Shown piece by piece: positions 21,510 to 28,824 of a stretch of DNA of 28,824 nt. The stretch covers positions 1 to 28,824 of IMG/VR virus record IMGVR_UViG_3300027607_000128. The stretch is one strand, 5' to 3'. Under the pieces are notes generated by a model. That model worked only from the letters and a program-made list of their open reading frames with translations. It made no database searches and was not told the origin of the DNA. Numbering within the stretch: position 1 is the first letter of the stretch; each line of letters opens with the position of its first letter. The DNA is from a virus. A program made the translations under genes and the position numbers.

Positions 21510-23360
21510 ATGCCTTCAGAATTTGATGTAAATGAAGTAATAGCCAGCTTTTTAGATAAAAAATCTGATGATTTTTTTGGTGCTTTTGGGTCTGTTTTTA
21601 AGAAAGGAAAAGATCAGCTAACGCTCACTTTTAAGACCAAATACAAGAATTATTTAAAAAAATTGGTAGAACGATTTGGCAAAAGCAAAAACTTCTTTAT
21701 AAGGGATAATCCTAGGCCACTTTATGATTTTTTTGAATCTATAGATATATCCTTTGGAGATACTACTATTGAAAAAGCGGGTATTAACGATATTACTTCA
21801 ATATCAACAAAGAGTCTAATCACTGGAACGGGAGGGGCTGGAAAATCAATTCTATTGAAACACTTTCTTTTAGACTCTTTAAAAGAAAAATACAAGGTTC
21901 CTATCTTTTTAGAATTGAGAAACTACGAAACAGAGAAGCTAAATTTACTTTCTATTGTAATTGAAAGTTTTGAGGGGTTTAATTTAGAATTTGAAGAAGA
22001 ATACTTAGAAAAGGCCTTAGAAAAAGGACACTTTGTTTTTTTAATAGATGGGTTGGATGAAATAATAGAAGAAGATAGAATAAAAATCATTGCAGAAATT
22101 GAAGAACTGTCCAATAAGTTTAACGAATGTGCTTTTATCATAACTTCTAGACCTGATTCCTTACTAGAAAAACTTCAAAACTTCCATCATTTTAATACAA
22201 ATCCATTAACCTTAAATCAAGCAATCTCTTTATTGGAAAAACTCCCTGCCGATAAGGAAATAAAAACAAAATTTATCATTGATTTAAAAAATAATTTATT
22301 TGAAAAACATAAATCCTTCTTATCTAATCCCCTTTTATTATCCATTATGTTGCTGACATATGGCCAGAGTGGTGATATTCCTAATAAATTGAGCATTTTC
22401 TATAATCAAGCGTATGAAGCTTTATACCAAAGACATGATATATTAAAAGGAGCTTATAAAAGAAAGATATCTTCTGAATTAGATATTGTTTCTTTCGAGA
22501 AAATCCTTGCAGCTTTTTGTATGGTGACATATTATGATAGAAGATTTACATTTTCAAAAGTAGAAGCACTTAAAGATATTGAAAGAGCTAAAAATTTAAC
22601 TGGTTTTAATGTTAATGCACAAAATATCCTAGATGATTTACTGCTATCTGTATGCATACTTGTAAAAGATGGGATGTTCTTTACTTTTACTCATCGATCT
22701 TTTCAAGAATACTTTACAGCAAAATTTATATCAAACTTAAATGATCCGGAAAAGAAGATAAAATTATTAAAGAAATTGATTTCCTCAGTTGATTTGATTT
22801 TTAGGCTTTTTTATGAAATAGATTCTATTTTTTATGAAAAAAATATTTTAATACCTTATTTAAAAAATATATTTCTAGCAATTGATTTAAAGGATAAAAT
22901 TAATAAAAAAGTATTTTTTTCATTTATAAAAATGTTTTCAGAAAAATTTTATATGGACGAAAATTATCACTTGCAAATGAGTTTTAAAAATAAAATACCA
23001 ATTGCATCAGGTGAAGTTTTCCGTTTGAATGAGTATATAAAATTACATGATATTTTAAAAACTATTAGCTATGAGCAACGTGACATAAAGTTCTCATTAG
23101 AAAATCAAATAAGTTATAAAAGTTTTTTCAATAAAACAGTTAGTCAAATTGATTATATACGTAAGTATGAAGAACTCAAGTCAGAAGATTGTTTTATATA
23201 TACTGATGGAATAAAAATCAATGATGATTTATTTAGAAAAATCTACTCTGATAAAACAAGTCTCCCTTTTTATTTTATTAACTTTTTAAAAGAAGTATAT
23301 GATTTCTTGGTAGAGAAGCATGATAAAATCAATAATGATTTAGAAAACCTTCTTAATTAA
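21510..23360 (+). CDS. NACHT-domain NTPase, probable anti-phage defence protein
   Basis: This 616-residue STAND-type NTPase has a Walker A at GTGGAGKS (106-113), Walker B with the extended FVFLIDGLDE (175-184), sensor TSRPD (212-216) and the later HRSFQEYFTAKF (395-406) seen at the end of NACHT winged-helix regions. The first 100 residues are a small helical domain (DDFFGAFGSVFKKGKDQLTLTFKTKYKNYLKKLVERFGK). The C-terminal 200 residues are helical without leucine-rich or tetratricopeptide repeats. Bacterial NACHT proteins (bNACHT) protect cells against phage. No separate effector domain is recognised, so the effector may be the short N- or C-terminal region. It is a single gene on the opposite strand from its neighbours and more AT-rich than they are, so it is probably cargo acquired by the phage. 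Confidence 0.8.
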   Translation: MPSEFDVNEVIASFLDKKSDDFFGAFGSVFKKGKDQLTLTFKTKYKNYLKKLVERFGKSKNFFIRDNPRPLYDFFESIDISFGDTTIEKAGINDITSISTKSLITGTGGAGKSILLKHFLLDSLKEKYKVPIFLELRNYETEKLNLLSIVIESFEGFNLEFEEEYLEKALEKGHFVFLIDGLDEIIEEDRIKIIAEIEELSNKFNECAFIITSRPDSLLEKLQNFHHFNTNPLTLNQAISLLEKLPADKEIKTKFIIDLKNNLFEKHKSFLSNPLLLSIMLLTYGQSGDIPNKLSIFYNQAYEALYQRHDILKGAYKRKISSELDIVSFEKILAAFCMVTYYDRRFTFSKVEALKDIERAKNLTGFNVNAQNILDDLLLSVCILVKDGMFFTFTHRSFQEYFTAKFISNLNDPEKKIKLLKKLISSVDLIFRLFYEIDSIFYEKNILIPYLKNIFLAIDLKDKINKKVFFSFIKMFSEKFYMDENYHLQMSFKNKIPIASGEVFRLNEYIKLHDILKTISYEQRDIKFSLENQISYKSFFNKTVSQIDYIRKYEELKSEDCFIYTDGIKINDDLFRKIYSDKTSLPFYFINFLKEVYDFLVEKHDKINNDLENLLN

Positions 23361-23391
23361 TAGTGTAATCTCCCTTGATACGCTTTCATTT

Positions 23392-26300
23392 TTATGTAAA
23401 ATTCTTTATGATCAAATTTCCCTCTTTAAAATTTACTTTCTTAATCTTCACTTGCTGCATAAATTCCATACAATACTCCTTAAATGTTTCTTTGCTTAAA
23501 TTTGTGTTATTAACCCTATTAAATAGCCAAAGTAAATCTGTAATAGCTTTGGGTTTACCATCTGCCAACTCTTCATCTAGTAAGAAGTTGAAAACAGTTT
23601 CTTTAGCATGCCCATTTAATTGTGTTTTAGCCATAATTAGGGTATTAATGGATTTCTCAAAGCTTTCATCATCTTCTTTTATAAAGTCTTCTACAAAGCC
23701 TTCACTACTACTTATTTCTATTCCTTCGCTGCGTAGAATATTATAATCGAGCACAATAGCCGAGGTATTACGAATTTTTGCCTTGGGGAAATCTACTCCA
23801 GCGGTACGTAAACCTACTGTGTATTTCGGATTGGCAGCATCTTCGTTTTTACATGCCCGGTGCATGAGTAACATATCTTTGATATCCCCTTCTCCATATG
23901 GACTCATTTGTTGTCTACTGGCCGCTTGACGATAAAATGGCATAATCTGTCTTAGCCTTATGAATAGCTTGATCTTTCCATCTTTTTCTTTTTGTATTTT
24001 CCAATGTTCACCTTCTCTGATTTCTGCCCCAGCCAATACACTGAAAAATTGAGCTACTTCATTTGTTGTGGCCTTGATTTGGGATTTGTATTTGATATTT
24101 TCTAAGGCAAGGGAAATGAATTCATCAAAGCTAAATGCAAATGGTAGTTCAGTATTTTCCATCAGGATTTTTACTGGAGCTGCCATGGATACAATATTTA
24201 AAATAATTCTATCATCTGGCATGGATTCAAGATTGCCTTCAGAAATCATTTCTTTTAGCCCCTCAATTAGTTGCCTTTTTGTTGCTTTGGCATATAAGAA
24301 ATAGTTTGATTCTATCAATTGCCTGTATTGCAATAAATCAGCGGTTACTTGTGTGCAATAACCTTTGTTCTCCAGTTTCTTCAGCTCATCAAATTTTTCT
24401 TGGTTTCTGTGTTGGCCATCGAATTTTAGAGGAATAACCCTATCATGAAGGCCAGGATCAAAAGAAGGAGAATCTTGGCCTGATATAATTGCCCCATTGT
24501 GGTTTTTTTCCTTATTGGCAGCATAGGAACGTGTCTGTCTTGTTTTTCTGCCAGAACCACCTGCCAAAGTCTTGAGCATTTCAATCTTTACTTCCCTTTC
24601 TTTTTTAAGGTTCCTGCTCAATTCATTGATCCATATAATAGAATTCTTGAATTTATTGATGTATTCCATGATACCAGAGCTGGTATCTGTATTGAGGTTA
24701 CTACCTTCTTCTTCACCATGTCTGGCACCGAACATCTTTGCCAATGATCTTGCAGCTGTAGATTTACCTTGTTGAGGTGGCCCAAACATATTCAATAATG
24801 GAGTATAATGATTGTTGTTCTCATAAATGATATCCCTGAACAGGCTCATTAAAAAGTAACCCTGCATCAGTATTCCGTTATTATGATATACATCTACAAT
24901 CAACATGGACCATCTCTCAAAATCTATTTCCGAATTTGGAAAAAGCTTGAACCGTTTTTGATCGCTGTAATCATTATCATTGATGTTCAAACCCATCTTG
25001 CCCGCATAAGGCAGATAATAATATTCTAATGTGAATACTAGATTGGCATCAATTAAATCCTGTAATTTTTCCTTACCGATTTTATCAGCTGAACTTTTAG
25101 CATCATCTATCATGTGGTCTTTGTTATTGATTTCAATAACTGACTCTCCAGGAAGCTTTAAAAAATCATTGATTGACTTGATTGAGTATTTCATCTTTAC
25201 TACGCCATAATTATCTGGTTTATGGAGTTTACCATCTGCATAAATTCCATTTGCCCAAATCCAAAAGTTCTTTTCAGGATAATAGCCCATGTTAGTAGGT
25301 TCTTTGGCTGCTCTCAAACCACCTCTAAGTTTGATGTTTATTTTGTTGAGATAGAACTCATTGGCTTCAAAGATGAACCTACCTTTAAACCTTCCAACAG
25401 TCTTTTTAAAATCGCTCAATAAGGTCAATTGGTCAGCACTCAGGGCTTTGATAACTGACTTGCCAAAAGTATTTGTAAACTTTACTACATATACAGGGAT
25501 ATCATCTGTTTCAACAAAGTATAGATACTTCATTTTAAAAAGACAGATGGTTTTTTGTACACCGTCCTTATCATAGTAATAGGCATTTTTTTCTTCGAAG
25601 AAGCCAAACTCATAATATTCTTCCCTTCTGTCCTTGTTAAAATCTTCGGGTAACTCGATATCTTTAGCCCTCTTCTTTAGCTTGTATTGTTTGAAATCCT
25701 TCCAGTTAGAGGTTATTGCATCATAGTATGATTTTCTTAGTATCTTATCTTCAATCAATTCTATTAACCTTCCAACATTGGTAATCGCATCTGTTTTTTC
25801 TTTAGGACCAATAGCAGCTTGTTTCAATCCAACCCTAACGCAATAATCACTTAGATAATCTTCTTGATCATTGAGCCATTCTTGGACTTTTTCTTTATCC
25901 TTTCTTTTTAGATATTCATCAGGATCTTTGCCTTTTTCTGGTATGAGCACATAAACAGTTATTTCATTTTGGAGCATTAGTTCAGCTGACCTGTGAAGTG
26001 CTTTTATTCCTGCCTTATCTGAATCTGGTACTATACATACTTTATCTGTATATCGTTTTATCAGGTTTATTTGATCTTGAGTAAGTGCAGTACCACATGG
26101 AGCTACTACGTTTTCAATACCATGTTCATGAAATCGCATTACATCTGTATTGCCCTCAACTAAATAGACCAATCCTTTTGATTGAATGGCTTTTGTTGCA
26201 AGGTGCAGCCCATAAAGATGTTTGCCTTTTTCCCAAAGAGTATCAGGACTATTGAAATACTTTGGAGGAATATAATTACCCTTTTCTTTTAATGTGATTT

Positions 26301-26958
26301 TTTCTTGTTCTGTTGGTTCAGGATATAACCTACCTGTGAATGCTACAATACGCCCGAGATTGTCGTGTATAGGAAAGATGACCCTTTGCTGAAATGTATC
26401 ATAGTATTTATCATTATTATTTCTGATAAGACCAGCTTGTGTAAGTGCTTTTAAATCTAACCCAGCCTTTAAGGCTGATTGGTATATATCATCTTTAGAA
26501 TTACTGGCATACCCTATCTTGAACTTATTTAATGTTTCTTTTTTGAATCTTCTAAAAGCTACAAACTTCTGGGGTATGTTTTCACTGGCAAAATGTGCAT
26601 TTGCCCAGGTCAATAATTCATTGATGGTTTGTCTACGTTCGAATTCTTTTTTCCTGGTTTCCCTTTCTTCATCACTCACTTCATCATAAGCCAAAGTAAT
26701 ATTATGGTTATTGGCAATCTCTTCAATAGCTTCTATAAAAGAGAGTTTTTTATATTCCATTACAAATGTAATCCCATCACCACCTTTCCCAGAGCTGAAA
26801 CATTTAAATATATTTTTACTTGGGGATACACTGAAAGATGGTGTCTTTTCATCAGTAAATGGGCTGAGTGCCTTGTTTTTTTTAAGTGGTATGTACATGC
26901 CTACCACGTCTTCTATAGGTAGGTTTCTTACTGTTTGTATGGAAAAATCTGCAATCAT
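23392..26958 (-). CDS. primase-helicase fusion with degenerate zinc finger
   Basis: This 1188-residue replication protein has several domains in order. Residues about 1-90 are CHC2-like, with LSPFTDEKTPSFSVSP and FKCFSSGKGGD. Three of the four zinc ligands are replaced (Ser32, Thr35, Ser56; only Cys53 remains). The DnaG-type catalytic core spans about 110-400, with TOPRIM motifs EGNTDV (268-273), GTALT (289-293) and PDSDKAG (311-317). After a linker comes a helicase-type ATPase with Walker A GPPQQGKST (726-734), Walker B SIIWINE (773-779) and an Arg-rich GRKTRQTR (803-810), resembling the superfamily 3/D5 or DUF927-type. The C-terminus is helical. It would prime and unwind phage DNA. It follows an intrinsic terminator and is convergent with the NACHT gene. 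Confidence 0.9.
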   Translation of the reverse strand: MIADFSIQTVRNLPIEDVVGMYIPLKKNKALSPFTDEKTPSFSVSPSKNIFKCFSSGKGGDGITFVMEYKKLSFIEAIEEIANNHNITLAYDEVSDEERETRKKEFERRQTINELLTWANAHFASENIPQKFVAFRRFKKETLNKFKIGYASNSKDDIYQSALKAGLDLKALTQAGLIRNNNDKYYDTFQQRVIFPIHDNLGRIVAFTGRLYPEPTEQEKITLKEKGNYIPPKYFNSPDTLWEKGKHLYGLHLATKAIQSKGLVYLVEGNTDVMRFHEHGIENVVAPCGTALTQDQINLIKRYTDKVCIVPDSDKAGIKALHRSAELMLQNEITVYVLIPEKGKDPDEYLKRKDKEKVQEWLNDQEDYLSDYCVRVGLKQAAIGPKEKTDAITNVGRLIELIEDKILRKSYYDAITSNWKDFKQYKLKKRAKDIELPEDFNKDRREEYYEFGFFEEKNAYYYDKDGVQKTICLFKMKYLYFVETDDIPVYVVKFTNTFGKSVIKALSADQLTLLSDFKKTVGRFKGRFIFEANEFYLNKINIKLRGGLRAAKEPTNMGYYPEKNFWIWANGIYADGKLHKPDNYGVVKMKYSIKSINDFLKLPGESVIEINNKDHMIDDAKSSADKIGKEKLQDLIDANLVFTLEYYYLPYAGKMGLNINDNDYSDQKRFKLFPNSEIDFERWSMLIVDVYHNNGILMQGYFLMSLFRDIIYENNNHYTPLLNMFGPPQQGKSTAARSLAKMFGARHGEEEGSNLNTDTSSGIMEYINKFKNSIIWINELSRNLKKEREVKIEMLKTLAGGSGRKTRQTRSYAANKEKNHNGAIISGQDSPSFDPGLHDRVIPLKFDGQHRNQEKFDELKKLENKGYCTQVTADLLQYRQLIESNYFLYAKATKRQLIEGLKEMISEGNLESMPDDRIILNIVSMAAPVKILMENTELPFAFSFDEFISLALENIKYKSQIKATTNEVAQFFSVLAGAEIREGEHWKIQKEKDGKIKLFIRLRQIMPFYRQAASRQQMSPYGEGDIKDMLLMHRACKNEDAANPKYTVGLRTAGVDFPKAKIRNTSAIVLDYNILRSEGIEISSSEGFVEDFIKEDDESFEKSINTLIMAKTQLNGHAKETVFNFLLDEELADGKPKAITDLLWLFNRVNNTNLSKETFKEYCMEFMQQVKIKKVNFKEGNLIIKNFT

Positions 26959-26989
26959 GGGTTTATAAACAGGTCATTTTTAGTTGTAA

Positions 26990-27034
26990 TGAAAAAATAA
27001 AAGATAACTGGGTGGCATGGCTGCCCAGCTATCT
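26990..27034 (-). terminator. intrinsic terminator upstream of primase-helicase
   Basis: On the minus strand an 11-base stem (AGATAGCTGGG with CCCAGTTATCT, one G-U pair) closes an 11-base loop and is followed by TTTATTTTTTC. It lies downstream of the membrane-protein operon (gene ending at 27088) and only about 32 bases before the primase ATG. It should limit read-through into the primase-helicase gene. Confidence 0.7.
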
Positions 27035-27087
27035 GACATATTGGGCTACAATACATAGCTGGAATTTCGTGTTAAGTCTCCGCCAGA

Positions 27088-28302
27088 CTATGCACCCATA
27101 TCTTTCTGTTCTGCACGCCTCAAATCCCTATGTTTATATTTCATCTTTCTTTGGCAGGCTTCTGAACAATATTTCCTTTTATTAGGCCCTTCTTTTCGGA
27201 TGTTTACTTTGTATTTATTGCTACATCCATCAGCTTCACAGGTCCTTTCTTCTATTTCTGTTAGTTCTGTGTTGGAATCACCTTCAGATACATTGTTATT
27301 ATGTATTACCCAAGGTTCTGACTGTACAATGGCTTTTGGTTCTGACATAGAACCAAGCTTTTCAAGTACTTTTTGCATAATTGTGGTTAGTTGTCCATTC
27401 CACATATTTAAATTGTTTAAATAAGCTGATAAATCAGGTTTCCCGTTTTGTGGATTACCAATATCGTTATTTGGGTTACTGTTTTTAGGGACTTGATTTT
27501 CCCCGTCATACTCTTGGTCTGTTGGTTTTATGGATTTTACCTGAAAATGGAAGATATATATCATGAATATGAGGTAGAGTGATTCTGTGATGACAACATT
27601 GTATTTATTCCTTGTTCGTTTTTGGTGTAGGTCTGTGCCATATTTGGTTAATTGTTGGGTATATTCTGTTTGATTGCTATTTCGCATGTCAGCATGTTCA
27701 TTCCTTAATTCCCTATTGCTTTCTTCTAATCGTGCCAGTTCTTTTCTATGGTTTAGGATCTTGATTGAACTGTGGTATTTATTGCCTTTTTGTGGCATGT
27801 AAAAATTGCCTTTGTAAGTATAGATGTCTTTTATCTCAGCTATTCGTTTTTGATTCTCGGCTACTAATTGGGTGTAAATAGAATCTGTTTGAGCTGTTTT
27901 GGTATCTACAGGGTAGGGAATGCTCAACTCAGCCCTTACCTCAGCTCCATTGAGGCTCATGTAAACAGAATTTACTTGTAGGCTTATTCCCAATACCAAA
28001 AAGAAAGAATTGAATTGATTATGTGCTCCTAGAAACTCATACATGAATTTACCTATGACCAAGGTTTTGATTACTTCATATAGCAATACAATTATTGTAG
28101 AGATTACTCCCGTGTGTACTATGTTATCCCCTATCCAATGTTGTTGTATATAATGATACTCAGACCAACCTGAGTAAACTTGACAAGCAATAGAGCATGC
28201 TAATAGCACTAAAAAAATGATGAAAAAGCGGTCGAAGTAATCTTTTTTTTCTAGATAGGCAGACCGCCACTGGCCTAACAGATAGGTCTTGATAGTTTCC
28301 AT
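27088..28302 (-). CDS. membrane protein with coiled coil and C-terminal zinc finger
   Basis: This 404-residue protein has four predicted transmembrane helices (about 26-45, 62-84, 97-116 and 236-254). A long polar coiled coil lies between the third and fourth (about 140-235, rich in Glu, Lys, Arg and Gln). The C-terminal tail, probably cytoplasmic, has a C-x4-C-x18-C-x3-C motif (Cys355, Cys360, Cys379, Cys383) in a basic context (KYCSEACQRKMKYKHR), a zinc-binding type that often contacts nucleic acid. The combination is unusual and I do not recognise the family. A tail of this kind could tether phage DNA or replication proteins to the membrane, but that is speculation. It is the last gene before the terminator at 26990-27034. 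Confidence 0.7.
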   Translation of the reverse strand: METIKTYLLGQWRSAYLEKKDYFDRFFIIFLVLLACSIACQVYSGWSEYHYIQQHWIGDNIVHTGVISTIIVLLYEVIKTLVIGKFMYEFLGAHNQFNSFFLVLGISLQVNSVYMSLNGAEVRAELSIPYPVDTKTAQTDSIYTQLVAENQKRIAEIKDIYTYKGNFYMPQKGNKYHSSIKILNHRKELARLEESNRELRNEHADMRNSNQTEYTQQLTKYGTDLHQKRTRNKYNVVITESLYLIFMIYIFHFQVKSIKPTDQEYDGENQVPKNSNPNNDIGNPQNGKPDLSAYLNNLNMWNGQLTTIMQKVLEKLGSMSEPKAIVQSEPWVIHNNNVSEGDSNTELTEIEERTCEADGCSNKYKVNIRKEGPNKRKYCSEACQRKMKYKHRDLRRAEQKDMGA

Positions 28303-28342
28303 GATAATAGTTTGAGATTTGGTACTTAAAAAGATAGTCGGA

Positions 28343-28525
28343 TTACTTGTAGGTTTCCTTTAATATGAAAAGGAGGCTAAATAGCATATAGGCATACAGG
28401 CTGTTTTCTATAAACTTCATAGTTTGGAGAGGTAGTCTACCGGCGAAGTACAACACTAAAGCTAAAAAAAAAGCGAACATTACAAAAACTGATATTAGGG
28501 TGTGTATAAGGCTACTAGTTTTCAT
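28343..28525 (-). CDS. small membrane protein
   Basis: This 60-residue protein has two hydrophobic segments (about 7-29, HTLISVFVMFAFFLALVLYFAG, and about 42-55, SLYAYMLFSLLFIL). It has no signal peptidase motif and no recognised family. It starts at 28525, one base inside the stop codon of the upstream gene (TAATG), and ends 40 bases before the next membrane protein gene. It is therefore an operon partner of the zinc-finger membrane protein. Confidence 0.55.
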   Translation of the reverse strand: MKTSSLIHTLISVFVMFAFFLALVLYFAGRLPLQTMKFIENSLYAYMLFSLLFILKETYK

Positions 28526-28824
28526 TATCCAAAGTTTTTTGATTTATATTCGTGTTGATATTTGGTTACCATACTATTTAGTTGTGCATTGGACAGTATC
28601 AATTCTTTAAAAGATTCCGCCTTTTTCAACCTTTCTTGCATTTCATTTGAAGTAAGATTATCCTCTTCATTCTGAGGATTTTTGGTTAAAAACTTAGTAT
28701 AGTTAATTTCATGCTGTAAAATGGAAAGCAGATCATTTGTTTGCTTTTCATTCAGTGCGAGTATTATTCTTTTCATCTTGTGCTGGTTTTGAGTTTGAGA
28801 TTTTAATGCTTTTGACCCACACAT
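28525..28824 (-). CDS. small helical protein at window edge (start uncertain)
   Basis: The frame runs to the right edge of the window, where a Met codon occurs at 28824, so the 5' end may lie outside. An internal Met at 28776 gives MKRIILALNEKQTNDLLSIL, a more typical start, and a protein of 83 residues. The sequence is helical with a charged middle (KNPQNEEDNLTSNEMQERLKKAESFKELIL) and no recognised motif. It overlaps the next gene by one base (TAATG), so it is expressed with the small membrane proteins downstream. Confidence 0.5.
   Translation of the reverse strand: MCGSKALKSQTQNQHKMKRIILALNEKQTNDLLSILQHEINYTKFLTKNPQNEEDNLTSNEMQERLKKAESFKELILSNAQLNSMVTKYQHEYKSKNFG

Noticed and set aside
1-28824. 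tRNA, rRNA, integrase, attachment sites and insertion sequences
   Set aside because: None could be recognised by reading. The OrfA-like helix-turn-helix protein at 20098-20712 lacks a transposase catalytic partner or flanking inverted repeats.

Overview
The window is entirely phage or prophage DNA from a member of the Bacteroidota. The basis is the low-GC composition, the lack of clear Shine-Dalgarno sites, and phage proteins that resemble Bacteroidota families (a DUF6712-like connector, DUF5675, a CHC2-type primase fused to a helicase). I see no integrase, tRNA, rRNA, insertion sequence, CRISPR array or housekeeping gene, so the sequence does not show whether the element is integrated or free. 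An alginate-lyase-like protein beside the tail fibre gene suggests a host with alginate-like or other uronate-containing surface polysaccharide, perhaps marine. That is inference.

Layout. (1) 1-525, minus strand: a putative head-tail joining or tail-completion protein, read out of the window to the left. (2) 609-6738, plus strand: packaging and portal genes, namely a duplicated connector-like protein, a P-loop kinase fusion, small terminase, large terminase, a small unknown gene and the portal. (3) 6764-7826, minus strand: a two-gene accessory cassette of unknown function. (4) 7916-15963, minus strand: a tightly coupled structural operon read leftward, with S49 protease/scaffold, major capsid protein, two small proteins, tail tube, chaperone-like protein, tail terminator-like protein, two large tail-tip proteins, DUF5675 and a small lipoprotein. 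(5) 16005-20712, minus strand: an alginate-lyase-like depolymerase, a fibre with a CBM6-like end, a small structural protein and a helix-turn-helix protein. (6) 20713-21509: a repeat-rich non-coding region resembling a replication origin. (7) 21510-23360, plus strand: a NACHT NTPase, probably an anti-phage defence gene. (8) 23392-28824, minus strand: a 1188-residue primase-helicase preceded by an operon of small and membrane proteins that ends in an intrinsic terminator.

The strongest new signal is a shared promoter-like element, CTGTCCTTAAA-N6-TGTAC. It lies at exactly the same distance (TCCT 38 bases from the ATG) upstream of three virion operons (609, 5108, 15963). A weaker copy sits upstream of 525 and a doubtful one upstream of 20070. 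I read it as a phage-specific late promoter that links packaging, portal, capsid and tail-completion genes although they lie on both strands. The copies at 525 and 609 are back to back and share a palindrome.

Reading as a system: the primase-helicase and the repeat-rich region would replicate the genome, the helix-turn-helix protein next to the origin is a candidate regulator, the late element would switch on virion genes, and the NACHT gene and the 6764-7826 pair are accessory cargo. No tape measure gene is visible. It may lie left of the window, downstream of the leftward promoter at 525.
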